In this document: one piece after another, positions 50,093-58,342 of the stretch | Numbering within the stretch: the first letter of the stretch is position 1 | Layout: each line of letters begins with the position of its first letter | DNA from: Hyphococcus luteus | GTDB lineage: Bacteria > Pseudomonadota > Alphaproteobacteria > Caulobacterales > Parvularculaceae | Assembly: GCF_002943565.1 (NCBI RefSeq) | Contig: NZ_PJCH01000016.1 | Coordinates: 1 to 64,000 of the forward strand | Length of the DNA stretch: 64,000 nt | Direction of reading: 5' to 3' | Made by a program: the position numbers and the translations under genes | The notes under the pieces: generated by a model | Told to the model about the DNA's origin: nothing | Database searches by the model: none | What the model saw: the letters and a program-made list of their open reading frames with translations, nothing else

Positions 50093-51292
50093 TCAAGCCT
50101 TGGTGGCGACGATTTTGCCGCCCTCTTTGCCGCCCTTGCTCGCTACGAGAGCCGCCTCAGCTTGATCGGACTTGAGAGCGGCCTCTCCGCGCGGCAATTC
50201 GATCACCGCAGCCCGGCGCGCTTCATCCGTAGTCTGAACATAAAACGCGCGGGTGACCGTCGAGCCTTTCGAGTGCCCGAGCCGGTCCTGAAGGACGCTT
50301 TCAGGCGTGCCCCGTTCGGCCTGCCAGGTGGCGTGGGCCTTGCGCAGGGTCTTGACCTGGACGTGGACCGGCCGGCTGGCCCGAACGATGTTCGCTTTGC
50401 GAACCGCCCGCGCCCAGGTCTTGCGAAAGAGCCCGATCGGCTTGTCCGGCGTCTTGCCCGGAAAGACGTAAAGCCCCTTTTTTGGCAATCGGCGCAAGAC
50501 CTCAAGAAGGCCGTCACTTAATAATATGCGCCGCTCCGAGCTTTGCGTCTTTGGCGTCCACCCGTCCCGCGACCGGATCTCCGCGTAACCGCCGATCTCG
50601 TCGATGCAGTCCCAGGTCAGATGGACCGCTTCGCCGCGCCGGCATCCGGTCTCCGCCAAGAAATGGATGAGCGGTTTTAAGTACGCCGGAAGGTGATCGA
50701 TGATTCTGACCACCTCTTCCGGCGTCGGCACAACGACCCGAACGGGCCGCGTCGGGATCGCTTCCACTTCCGGCACGGCGTCGATCAGTCTGCGCTTTAC
50801 CGCCCATTTCAAAACCTGTCGGATGGTCTGCATGTCGGCGTTGATCGAGACAGGCTTTCGTCCGGCTTTCAAACGCGCGGCCTGATATTCGACAAGACGC
50901 CGGTCCGTTATCGACGCGAGCGGATCCTTTCCAAAAAAAGCACGCGCCGCATTCAGGCGATAACGGTTGACCTGCAAGCTGCCGGCCCGCTTCTTCAAAG
51001 TTTGAACCCGCAGCTCTTCATCCTTAAGCCAGCCATCGGCCGCTTCGCCGAATGTTGTGCTGACCGTCTCTTCACGGACTTTTACAAGTCCCGTGATTTC
51101 ATCGATGCTGTTCCGCAGCGTCTCCGCCGCGGCCAGTGCGCTACCCTGATTGTCAAAGAGCTTTCGCTTGCGCTTGCCATTGCTGGTTAGCGAAGCCGGA
51201 ACGTCTACGAACCACTTGCCCGTCGGCGCCCCGTTCTTAACATACGGCCGGACCCGAAACGGGCCGACCGCGCGGGATAGAGATGTGCTCAT
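50093..51292 (-). CDS. int: Tyrosine-type site-specific integrase
   Basis: A 399-residue recombinase that would insert and excise the element at tRNA-Pro. The N-terminal arm-binding region and core-binding domain (about 75-180) precede the catalytic domain. Catalytic residues visible are Arg218 in ETGCRRGEAVHL, Arg317 in VKTLRKAHATW, His340 in DRLGHSKGSTV and the nucleophile Tyr351 in RAFYVQT. The usual His of the HxxR box is Lys314 here. A lysine-rich tail follows. The start overlaps the upstream helix-turn-helix gene (ATGA), suggesting coordinated expression. Confidence 0.92.
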   Translation of the reverse strand: MSTSLSRAVGPFRVRPYVKNGAPTGKWFVDVPASLTSNGKRKRKLFDNQGSALAAAETLRNSIDEITGLVKVREETVSTTFGEAADGWLKDEELRVQTLKKRAGSLQVNRYRLNAARAFFGKDPLASITDRRLVEYQAARLKAGRKPVSINADMQTIRQVLKWAVKRRLIDAVPEVEAIPTRPVRVVVPTPEEVVRIIDHLPAYLKPLIHFLAETGCRRGEAVHLTWDCIDEIGGYAEIRSRDGWTPKTQSSERRILLSDGLLEVLRRLPKKGLYVFPGKTPDKPIGLFRKTWARAVRKANIVRASRPVHVQVKTLRKAHATWQAERGTPESVLQDRLGHSKGSTVTRAFYVQTTDEARRAAVIELPRGEAALKSDQAEAALVASKGGKEGGKIVATKA

Positions 51293-51912
51293 CTCACCCT
51301 CCTTTTGTTGGAAGGCTCCCGCGCATCAATCGCCTTGCAGTCTAGTACGGCGCGCACGAGATCGGCAACTTTTGCTTTCTCGGCTTCAGCGTCCTTGACG
51401 CGCGCGCCGTGCTCGTCATGGTCGACTCTTTCGGCGGCCCCACTTTGGCGAATCGGTCGCGTTCGCACAAAGCGCAACAGGTCCTCGCGGAAATAGAGAT
51501 TGGATTTCCCCACCCTGTGGACGGGCAAGTCGTTCCGCGGAATCCGCCGTACCGTATCTTCAGTGCAGCGAAGCACACACGCGACGTCAGAAATGGACAA
51601 AAGATCGGGATCGGCCGCCCGCGCCGCCGAGAGGAAATGGACGGCTGCCGCCGCGGCCGCGGCGATTGTCCTCGCCATGCTCTCGGCATGCGCGTCTCCA
51701 GCTTGCACCTGCTCTTTGCTGGCCTTTGCGCTGTCTCGCGGCCTGTCCTCTGTGTTCGCCCAAGCAGACCGCCAGCCGCCCGGCTGCGCCCGGTGAAACG
51801 CGCGCCGCCGCGCCGCGCTCCAAGACGTCATGCTTCGGCCTGCGCTCGCTCCGCGGGCGCGCTCGCCATACGTTTCAGACAGGCTGAAACTTCGCTCCCC
51901 TCGCTTTTCCAT
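51289..51912 (-). CDS. Helix-turn-helix protein, excisionase-like
   Basis: A 207-residue protein; the ATG at 51912 is preceded by GGGAGAAGG. The N-terminal 95 residues are basic and Ala/Arg-rich without clear fold. Residues about 100-145 (LLSISDVACVLRCTEDTVRRIPRNDLPVHRVGKSNLYFREDLLRFV) are a MerR/excisionase-type winged helix. Coupling to the integrase by a 4-bp overlap supports a role as recombination directionality factor or as regulator of int. A shorter start at an internal Met cannot be excluded. Confidence 0.7.
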   Translation of the reverse strand: MEKRGERSFSLSETYGERARGASAGRSMTSWSAARRRAFHRAQPGGWRSAWANTEDRPRDSAKASKEQVQAGDAHAESMARTIAAAAAAAVHFLSAARAADPDLLSISDVACVLRCTEDTVRRIPRNDLPVHRVGKSNLYFREDLLRFVRTRPIRQSGAAERVDHDEHGARVKDAEAEKAKVADLVRAVLDCKAIDAREPSNKRRVR

Positions 51913-52735
51913 GATCCTTCTCCCGACAATTGTTATGACCGACGATTATTTCTCCACCGTGTACGGATGGAGTGGATGGCGAAGGGCGACGGGCCCACGC
52001 CACGGCGATAATGGTCAACGCCTGGATTGCGTGCAGCGCCCGCAACGGAGGCGCAGATGAGAGATCAGAGTTTAGTTGCGAGTTCAAAAACCGAGACTAG
52101 CTAGCGTGAGCGGCCGCGAGACTGTGTAGTGGTCGATGACCAGGGCGCAGAGTCTCCGCCAGCATAAACCGGTCTAATCAACGTCTAAGCCGACGCGCAA
52201 TGAAAACGCCAACCGTTTCGACCCGCCCACCAAGAGCGGTGTCTCCTGCGTCAAACGGCCAGAACAGCGGCAAGGGAATGGAAAAAGTTCGGAAGCGGAA
52301 GAATTGCTTCACGGTGAAGAGAATGAATGGAGGTCGCGAAACTGTCTCGCAACCCGGGCCTCCTGCCCCATTCGCGCCAAGCCCATTTAGCGTCGATCAA
52401 TGACCAATCGGCGCGACGAACCAATGCCTAGGACGGGAAGCCCTGTCAAGTTGGAAGGCTGGCTAGGCTGATCGAGGAAATAGCGTGCGCGATTAGCAAG
52501 CCGGACCCCCATTATGTCCACGGAACTTATCGAACGAAATGTCCGGCAGCGGGCGAACGACTTTTTTCTTGAACTACGTTCACCTTTTTCGCCCTGATCG
52601 CAGATGTTTGCGGTAGCGGCGAAAGACGGATCATCTGCGCCGCCGGTTATAGCGTGGGCAAGGCTGGTGTCGCCTCCTCCTGAGCCCCGCGACAGTCGAC
52701 AGGAACCCGCGGTTTGGGCATGCAGCTTTCATAAA
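51913..52735. other. Long non-coding stretch of the ICE
   Basis: I find no reading frame with ribosome site and protein-like composition over 820 bp; composition is less GC-rich than the backbone. It carries the first copy of the 29-bp hairpin element (52356-52384) together with a flanking stem-loop, and runs up to the 22-bp repeat array. It may hold leader RNA, promoters or an origin. Confidence 0.5.
52356..52384 (-). other. 29-bp structured element, copy I
   Basis: Stem GGGCTT/AGGCCC (minus-strand reading, one G-U pair) closes a loop with conserved GGC, GA and GGGGCAGGAGG. It is homologous over all 29 positions with 56923-56951 and 60134-60162. A second stem-loop (GGTTGCGA/TCGCGACC) follows on the minus strand. 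It is upstream of the excisionase-like gene. Confidence 0.65.
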
Positions 52736-52845
52736 TTCCAAACTGGACGATCAAAAATTCCAATATGGACGCTTGATCTTTCCATCTGAGTCGGCGTAAA
52801 AATCCAATCTGGACGTATCAAAATTTCAGATTGGACGACATGACC
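52736..52845 (+). repeat. 22-bp tandem repeat array overlapping the ATPase start
   Basis: Five units begin at 52736, 52758, 52780, 52802 and 52824, exactly 22 bp apart. Cores are TTCCAAACTGGACG, TTCCAATATGGACG, TTCCATCTGAGTCG (degenerate), ATCCAATCTGGACG and TTTCAGATTGGACG. The good units contain the dyad TCCA-N3-TGGA. The last unit covers the place of the ribosome site and the ATG at 52840. Confidence 0.8.
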
Positions 52846-54078
52846 GCCGACCGCTTTCCGCGTTTCATCAAGCCGCGCCTCATGGAGGCGCTCGAGGACA
52901 CGCGCGTTGTAATGATCTCGGGGCCGCGGCAAGCCGGCAAGACCACGCTCGCCCGCGCGCTTGCGGGCGAAAATCGCCAATTTCTCACGCTTGACGATCC
53001 TGTGATCCACGATGCCGCAAGATCCGATCCCGTCGGCTTCATTCGAAATGTGGATTGCGCGGTGATCGACGAAATCCAGCGCGTTCCCGAACTTCTTCCG
53101 GTCATAAAGATGTCGGTTGATACGGACCAACGACCGGGCCGGTTCCTGCTCACGGGATCGGCGAACATTCTGACGATTCCAAAAGCCTCTGAATCTCTTG
53201 CCGGGCGAATGGCGATCGAAGAATTGTTGCCGCTCGCGCAGTGCGAAATCGAAGGAGACAAGAACAACGCGCTGCAACGTCTCTTTGACGCCGAATCGCC
53301 GCCATTCGCCGTCGGTCCCTATCCCTATGAGGATGTCATTTCGCGCGTTCTTACTGGTGGATACCCTGAAATGCAATCGCGGCGAAATGCAGCGCGGCGC
53401 CAAGCATGGGCGCGTTCCTACATCAACACGATCCTTAGCCGGGATATCAAGGAAATTGTCGACGCTTATCACATGGACGACCTGACAAAGTTGCTACAGG
53501 TCGCCGCGATCCAGTCTTCACAATTGGTCGTCCATACGCCGATCGCCCACGGATTGGGCCTGAGCGTGAAAACCGCACAGCGCTATATCCAGACATTGGA
53601 GCAGATGTATCTCGTGCGGTATCTGCCCGCATGGCATAACAACGCGCTAAAGCGCTTGGTGAAAACTCCAAAGTTGCACTTTCTGGATACGGGCCTTTTG
53701 GCCGCTGTGAGAAACATCACTCAAGAAAAGATAGCCGACCATAAGGCACTCCTCGGCCCTCTTCTGAAGTCCTTCGTTTTTTCGGAGCTTCTCAAGCACT
53801 CGTCCTGGTCGGATGACCGGATGTCGTTTCACCACTACCGCGATAAGGACAAGAATGAAGTTGACTTTGTCATTGAACGGAACGCCAACGAGATTGTCGG
53901 CATAGAGGTGAAAGCGTCGGCGACGGTGAGGTCGGAAGACTTCAAGGGCCTGAAGCGGCTGCAGGCCGCGGCGCCGAAAGCATTTCGGCATGGCGTCGTG
54001 CTTTACATTGGAGACAAGGCGCTTTCTTTCGGTGATCGGCTCTCCGCAGTTCCTGTGTCGGCGCTTTGGCAAACCTGA
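52840..54078 (+). CDS. AAA ATPase with C-terminal DUF4143 domain
   Basis: A 412-residue protein of the AAA_14/DUF4143 type. Walker A is SGPRQAGKTT (about residues 28-37), Walker B CAVIDEIQRVPELL, sensor LLTGSAN. The C-terminal half contains the DUF4143 core with a nuclease-like pattern (KNEVDFVIE...IVGIEVKAS) resembling PD-(D/E)xK. Members are very common in mobile DNA and archaea, but the function is not established. The ATG lacks a Shine-Dalgarno sequence; an in-frame TTG at 52831 is the alternative. Codon use and GC content differ from the neighbours, suggesting separate acquisition. Confidence 0.9.
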   Translation: MTADRFPRFIKPRLMEALEDTRVVMISGPRQAGKTTLARALAGENRQFLTLDDPVIHDAARSDPVGFIRNVDCAVIDEIQRVPELLPVIKMSVDTDQRPGRFLLTGSANILTIPKASESLAGRMAIEELLPLAQCEIEGDKNNALQRLFDAESPPFAVGPYPYEDVISRVLTGGYPEMQSRRNAARRQAWARSYINTILSRDIKEIVDAYHMDDLTKLLQVAAIQSSQLVVHTPIAHGLGLSVKTAQRYIQTLEQMYLVRYLPAWHNNALKRLVKTPKLHFLDTGLLAAVRNITQEKIADHKALLGPLLKSFVFSELLKHSSWSDDRMSFHHYRDKDKNEVDFVIERNANEIVGIEVKASATVRSEDFKGLKRLQAAAPKAFRHGVVLYIGDKALSFGDRLSAVPVSALWQT

Positions 54079-54156
54079 AAAGCTCGACAGCGAATGAGGA
54101 GAGCGCCCGCCCCACCAGCGGAGCGCTCTCAATTGCTATTCGCCGGCCAAGCGGCC

Positions 54157-55266
54157 TTACTTAATCGTTAGAACCTGACCGAAGGTCGGCGCGCCCTCGG
54201 TCAGGTCGATCGCCTTGATTACCGGTACGAACCGATCGGTGCGGGTCGTGACGGTCGTGCCGCCGGGGCGGTCGTCCGTCGGCTCCAGGAACTCGACTTT
54301 TTCGTCCTGCGCCTTGAAGGTGTCGCCTTTCAATAGAAGGCGGCGGCCGTTTTTCGCTTCGACGAGGCCGGAGAGTTCCCCCGACGCCAGCATCAGCGAC
54401 AAGTGCCATTTCGACAGCTTGCGCAGCGGCCGCCGCGGAGCAAGTTCGCGCCGGCGAAACCGATGCTCGAATTGCCCCCAAAGGCACGGAAACCTTTTGA
54501 TCTCCGCTGCAAGTTGCTCGGGTTCGATTTCATAGGTAAGAAACTCCTTCACCGTTTGATCGTCGCCCGGCGCCGCGTAAGCCCCTTTGAGGCCAGCCGG
54601 GTCGAGAATGGGCGCGGTTTCGTCGGAGACGATGTAGGCGCCGTCCTCTCCCTTCGGCAGGATCGGCTTGAGGCCGGACGTGCGTCGTTTGACGCGCACG
54701 CCCAGAATGACCAACTGTCGAAATCGCCGTTCGACCGCGCGAAACACGCGGACGCAGTCGAAATTGGCGGCGATGATATCCGTAAGCGCCGTATTAAGGC
54801 AGGTGTCCGGAACGATCAGCACCATGACGCCGCCGATTTTCAGGCTCGGCAACGACACCCTCAGGAAAAGTTGTTCGAGACGCTTTTCCCTCACGTCGCC
54901 GAGGCCGGTCTGCGCCCTGTCCGCCATGAGACGGCCATAAGGCGGATTGAGGAACAAGAGCCCGAAGGCCTGTTTTTGGATCCGGCAACGCTGCATGTCG
55001 CCATGGATCACATGGTCGAGCAGGGCTTTCGCCTGATAAGCGCGATCCTTGTCGAGCTCGACGCCGTAGGCGATCGCTCGACCCGCGCCAAGCGCATGCT
55101 TGATTTCCGCGAGCGCCGTCCCCTCGCCGCAACACGGATCGAGGATTTTGATCGGTTTGTCGTCCGCCGGCGCCAGCATCGGCAGCAAGCGTTCGAGGGT
55201 TCCTTCATCGGTTGGAAAATAGCCGTTTTTGGCGAAATTCAGCGCGATGCGTTGAAACATCAACAT
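54157..55266 (-). CDS. DUF6094-like methyltransferase-fold protein
   Basis: A 369-residue protein. Residues 14-130 form an adenine-methylase-like Rossmann domain: IKILDPCCGEGTALAEI (AdoMet-binding motif I) and LLFLNPPYGR (catalytic NPPY motif). The C-terminal 170 residues are unlike common DNA methylases. From memory this is the DUF6094 family, frequent in ICEs and plasmids. Probable substrate is DNA adenine, which could protect the incoming element from restriction; this is inference. AAGGAG precedes the ATG at 55266. It is the last gene of the minus-strand accessory run. Confidence 0.8.
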   Translation of the reverse strand: MLMFQRIALNFAKNGYFPTDEGTLERLLPMLAPADDKPIKILDPCCGEGTALAEIKHALGAGRAIAYGVELDKDRAYQAKALLDHVIHGDMQRCRIQKQAFGLLFLNPPYGRLMADRAQTGLGDVREKRLEQLFLRVSLPSLKIGGVMVLIVPDTCLNTALTDIIAANFDCVRVFRAVERRFRQLVILGVRVKRRTSGLKPILPKGEDGAYIVSDETAPILDPAGLKGAYAAPGDDQTVKEFLTYEIEPEQLAAEIKRFPCLWGQFEHRFRRRELAPRRPLRKLSKWHLSLMLASGELSGLVEAKNGRRLLLKGDTFKAQDEKVEFLEPTDDRPGGTTVTTRTDRFVPVIKAIDLTEGAPTFGQVLTIK

Positions 55267-55306
55267 GAGTAGTCTCCTTAATCTGTTGAACTGAGTGAAT
55301 GACCGA

Positions 55307-55876
55307 TCACCGTCCCTCGATGACGTAGAATCGCTTCTCGAGAGCCGGGATGCGGTAATGGCCGCCCGTCGTCAGGCCAAAAAACCGAATGGCGCGATGG
55401 CCGTGGCGATAGGCCTTGAAGCGCGTCTCCCGCGAGCCGTCGCTGAATTCGATCGGCTCGGAGAAAACGAGGACGTCGCCGGGCCGCGGCCGCGGCGGTT
55501 TGTTTGCGTGATAGGCGCTGCATTGCGCCCGCCAAGCCGCCGCATTGTCATTAGGCGGCGGATCGGTGAGCAGGTTTAAAATCCCCAGCGGACAATTCTC
55601 GACGTGAGGCCCCATGGTCTCATCCATGGTTTTCCAGCCGAGAGTCATGCCGTCCGCGGCTTTGGGATTGTATTTGACGAGCGCGACCAGCGCCCGGACA
55701 TGCGACTTGCCTGTCGATTTCGAAGTCGTGCGCATGGCTGCGAAATATCGAGACATGGCGACAAGCGCCGACTTGACGATTTCGTGCGTGTGCGCGTCGT
55801 CTTCGTGTGTGAGTTGGCGGTCGAGATAGGCGCGTACGCCGCCGCCCTGGTAATCGTTTGTGAACAGCCATCCCAT
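55307..55876 (-). CDS. DUF6927-like hypothetical protein of conjugative elements
   Basis: A 189-residue soluble protein starting MGWLFTNDYQGGGVRAYLDRQLTHEDD. Conserved-looking parts are VKSALVAMSRYFAAM, ALVALVKYNPKAADGMTLGWKTMDETMGPHVENCPLGILNLLTD and a C-terminal beta-rich region (RPGDVLVFSEPIEFSDG, YRIPALEKRFYVIEG). From memory this resembles DUF6927, found in plasmids and ICEs; function unknown. The leader carries a GC hairpin like those of the neighbouring genes. GGGAGG precedes the ATG. Confidence 0.75.
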   Translation of the reverse strand: MGWLFTNDYQGGGVRAYLDRQLTHEDDAHTHEIVKSALVAMSRYFAAMRTTSKSTGKSHVRALVALVKYNPKAADGMTLGWKTMDETMGPHVENCPLGILNLLTDPPPNDNAAAWRAQCSAYHANKPPRPRPGDVLVFSEPIEFSDGSRETRFKAYRHGHRAIRFFGLTTGGHYRIPALEKRFYVIEGR

Positions 55877-55903
55877 GACGGCCTCCCTTGTTTCCGGCGA
55901 GGA

Positions 55904-55952
55904 GGCGCTATTCGCCCCCGAATGCGGGGCGGAATGCGCCCCCTCGGGGTTG
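55904..55952 (-). promoter_or_regulatory. GC-hairpin leader A
   Basis: GGCGC...GCCCC pairs with its complement over about 13 positions (55904-55940). On the minus strand it is preceded by the box CAACCCC-GAGGGGGCG (55937-55952) that also occurs upstream of the 56400 and 57385 genes. It ends 28 bp before the start codon at 55876. Confidence 0.55.
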
Positions 55953-55965
55953 GATGAAGTTGCTC

Positions 55966-56367
55966 TTAATATGAGCAGTGGCTGATGGCGTCGGGCTCGA
56001 CGTCGAATTCGAGCGACGCCAATTCGTAGATGTCTTCGATCGAGACCTTGGTCGTCCGGCCCGACGAATGAATGGCGATTGAAAAGCCGACGAAATAACG
56101 CAACCTTTCAAAGCCGATTTCCTGAATGACGAGCACTTCGCCGTCTGCAAGAAGATCGGCGAGGTCTTTTGCGCGATCCTCCAGCGTCTCGCGCTCGTCG
56201 TCGTTCGTCCAACGGGACGCCAGGCCGCCCTCTTCCGCGTAAAAACAGACCTGATCATCACGCTCCGCGATGCAAATGTCATCGAATGTGCGAAGGAATT
56301 CAATCAGTGCGGCCTTGTCTTTCGAACGCACGTAGTTGCTCCGGCATAAGCCGACATAATCCGCCAT
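55966..56367 (-). CDS. Hypothetical ICE protein
   Basis: A 133-residue acidic soluble protein. The ATG at 56367 is fixed by AGGAGAACC upstream. It looks like an alpha/beta domain (YVRSKDKAALIEFLRTFDDICIAERDDQVCFYAEEGG; DLADLLADGEVLVIQEIGFERLRYFVGFSIAIHS) and ends with HCSY. The general form, small and acidic beside antirestriction genes, suggests an accessory or anti-defence protein, but there is no recognisable family. Confidence 0.65.
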   Translation of the reverse strand: MADYVGLCRSNYVRSKDKAALIEFLRTFDDICIAERDDQVCFYAEEGGLASRWTNDDERETLEDRAKDLADLLADGEVLVIQEIGFERLRYFVGFSIAIHSSGRTTKVSIEDIYELASLEFDVEPDAISHCSY

Positions 56368-56399
56368 AGCGGTTCTCCTATTTCGTTTGTGTTTCGCGT

Positions 56400-56816
56400 T
56401 CAGTCGATGAAGCGGGCGATCAACGCCGCTTCGTCGCGCTGGAAAGCGTAGTCGCGCAACTTGTCGAACAGCCCGCTCAGATGCGCGGCGGACGTTTGCG
56501 TCAGATCTTCCGACCATTGCAGACGGTTGATGGCGATGAGATTGACCCCGATGCTCGCCGCTTCGGGACTCATTCGATCGTCGAACCCGTTCATCGAATT
56601 GATGATCCGCAAACGATGATCCATTGCGACGGACATGAAGAATCCGCCATTGTCGAGACTGTAAAAGTCCCAGTAACCGCCCGCATAATCGGGGCAGAAA
56701 TTGTCCATAAGCGTATAGACGCACATTTCGAATTGCGTGGCGCGCGCGCCGAAATATCGCGTCAGCGCGCCTTGCCGCGACGCGCCCGTAATGGGCGACT
56801 TCGCAATCGCTGTCAT
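56400..56816 (-). CDS. ardB: ArdB/KlcA-type antirestriction protein
   Basis: A 138-residue protein; the ATG at 56816 follows GGGAGACTATA. The sequence matches the ArdB/KlcA family: FEMCVYTLMDNFCPDYAGGYWDFYSLDNGGFFMS, LRIINSMNGFDDRMSPEAASIGVNLIAINRL and the end LFDKLRDYAFQRDEAALIARFID. These proteins let incoming mobile DNA evade type I restriction without mimicking DNA. It sits in the middle of the accessory run, behind the most elaborate leader (56852-56951). Confidence 0.88.
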   Translation of the reverse strand: MTAIAKSPITGASRQGALTRYFGARATQFEMCVYTLMDNFCPDYAGGYWDFYSLDNGGFFMSVAMDHRLRIINSMNGFDDRMSPEAASIGVNLIAINRLQWSEDLTQTSAAHLSGLFDKLRDYAFQRDEAALIARFID

Positions 56817-56851
56817 TATAGTCTCCCTGGATTTGGGACGGCGCGCTGGAA

Positions 56852-56951
56852 GCCCCGGGCGGGCGTCCTGAAACGCCCCGTCGGGGTTGAAGAGAAGTGA
56901 ACGGACAAGGCTGGCGCCTTGCGGACCTCCTGCCCCGTTCAAGCCAGGTCC
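56852..56951 (-). promoter_or_regulatory. Leader B of ardB, containing 29-bp element copy II
   Basis: Read on the minus strand: the 29-bp element (56923-56951, perfect stem GGACCT/AGGTCC), a stem-loop CAAGGC/GCCTTG, the tail TTCTCTTCAACCCC, then GACGGGGCG and a hairpin GGGCGT/ACGCCC (56852-56886). The ardB ribosome site follows. No ORF explains the conservation. Confidence 0.65.
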
Positions 56952-57037
56952 TTGTCATGGCGCCGGACGAGAGCCGGCCTCCAATCTTCAAACGGCCGCC
57001 GCAAGCTCGATAGCGCCGCCGCCTCGCACATCACGCG

Positions 57038-57388
57038 TTAAGAGGACGTGTCCATTGGAGATCCGCCCTCCCGCGCGTCTTTCCTGTCACGCCCGTATGT
57101 GCGGCGCCATCGCTTTATCCGACGCTCCAGGCGCAACATCTCGCAGACGACCGCGCCAAGCTCGATGGCTGCGACCAGGCTGGCCGAAGCCCGCGCCTTC
57201 AGGAGTTGACGGTATCGCCGCTCCAGAGTCGCATGCGCCGCCTCGAGGGCGGCGCAAGTTTCTTCGAAAGGCAGCGCGCCCGAACCTCGACAGGGCGCGC
57301 CGTCTTTATAATGGCGAACGATGACGCCGGATTTATTCACCTCCTTTTGACGGCTGCAGAATTGACATCGGCCTCGGGTCCAGCTCAC
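57038..57388 (-). CDS. Hypothetical ICE protein with a possible zinc-binding N-terminus
   Basis: A 116-residue basic protein. Three cysteines in CQFCSRQKEV...APCRGSG plus a nearby histidine could form a small zinc ribbon. The rest is a long helical region (ETCAALEAAHATLERRYRQLLKARASASLVAAIELGAVVCEMLRLERRIKRWRR). The ATG overlaps the upstream stop (ATGA at 57385-57388), so it is coupled to the 311-residue gene. Function unknown; nucleic acid binding is a guess from the charge. Confidence 0.65.
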   Translation of the reverse strand: MSWTRGRCQFCSRQKEVNKSGVIVRHYKDGAPCRGSGALPFEETCAALEAAHATLERRYRQLLKARASASLVAAIELGAVVCEMLRLERRIKRWRRTYGRDRKDAREGGSPMDTSS

Positions 57389-58320
57389 GCCGGCGCCTTT
57401 TTTGACTCAAACGCAGTAAAGTCAGGCGTTCGGCCTTCCTTGTGGGCGAGCCCTAATTCCCAGGCGATGCGGATGAAGTTTTCATCGAGCGTCAGGCCTG
57501 GGACGCTCATGTCAACGCGAAGGGCCGCCTTCAAAAAGGTCGGCATCCAGTCATAGTCGTAAGCCCGATCCCAGGTTCCGTCCGCGGCTTCTTCCGTCAC
57601 GACGAAGGAACGGTGCAGCGCTTCGGACGTCGCGCGGATGTCGTGGCGCAGCTGCATTGGGCCGACCTCTTCGAGATAGGCTAAGAGGCTGTCCGTCAGT
57701 TCGTCGTCGAACTGACGGTCGAAAAGGAGTTCGGTGAAAATCATCGCTGCTTCGGCGAAAAGATCGCGATTGGCGTTTGCCTGCGTATACGCATGCCTTT
57801 GCGTCGCGGCGAGACAGGCGTCCCGTTCCCGGTCCAGCTTCTCCCGCCGCAATCGTTCGAGGAGGATTTGATGCTCCTCGAAGAACACCGATTCTTCGAG
57901 CGTCGTGGATACCGTTACCCGCGAGAGGCGTTCCCGCACCCGTTCAGACAGCTCATTGAACGCGCCGGCATCCAGCAGCCGCGCGACTTCGGCGAGTTCT
58001 ATGCTCTCCTGGGATTCGTCCCATTCGAGAATGTCGACAGCGAGTTCGCCATTTTCCACTCTCCGGATGCGCACTTTCTTGGTTCCGGGCTCGTAACCGC
58101 CGCCGCGGCTCCACTCCTTGTCGTAGGGAATGGCGTTTTCTTCGAGCAGTTGCTCCAGCCAGTCGATATTACCGTAGTTCGCCTCTTCATCGGCATAGAC
58201 GACGATCGACTCGTCGCTGTTTTCCTTTACCACCGCATCGCCTTCGACTTCGTTCCAGAGATCGACGATCTCTTCGAACGCTTTCGGTATGGCGATGCTC
58301 GCATATGTTCTGTCGCCCAT
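57385..58320 (-). CDS. Large acidic hypothetical ICE protein
   Basis: A 311-residue, acidic, soluble protein. The N-terminal 110 residues are strand-helix rich (ASIAIPKAFEEIVDLWNEVEGDAVVKENSDESIVVYADEEANYG). A middle helical coiled-coil-like part (FFEEHQILLERLRREKLDRERDACLAATQRHAY) and an all-helical C-terminus follow. High negative charge is compatible with a DNA-mimic, which would fit its place next to ardB, but this is speculative. AGGAGG precedes the ATG. Upstream is a series of five hairpins. Confidence 0.65.
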   Translation of the reverse strand: MGDRTYASIAIPKAFEEIVDLWNEVEGDAVVKENSDESIVVYADEEANYGNIDWLEQLLEENAIPYDKEWSRGGGYEPGTKKVRIRRVENGELAVDILEWDESQESIELAEVARLLDAGAFNELSERVRERLSRVTVSTTLEESVFFEEHQILLERLRREKLDRERDACLAATQRHAYTQANANRDLFAEAAMIFTELLFDRQFDDELTDSLLAYLEEVGPMQLRHDIRATSEALHRSFVVTEEAADGTWDRAYDYDWMPTFLKAALRVDMSVPGLTLDENFIRIAWELGLAHKEGRTPDFTAFESKKAPA

Positions 58321-58342
58321 GATGGCCTCCTGTTAATGACAT

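Noticed and set aside
52200-52403. Possible 67-residue plus-strand gene in the ICE non-coding stretch
   Set aside because: No ribosome site, non-protein-like composition, and it overlaps the conserved 29-bp element, which explains the conservation better.
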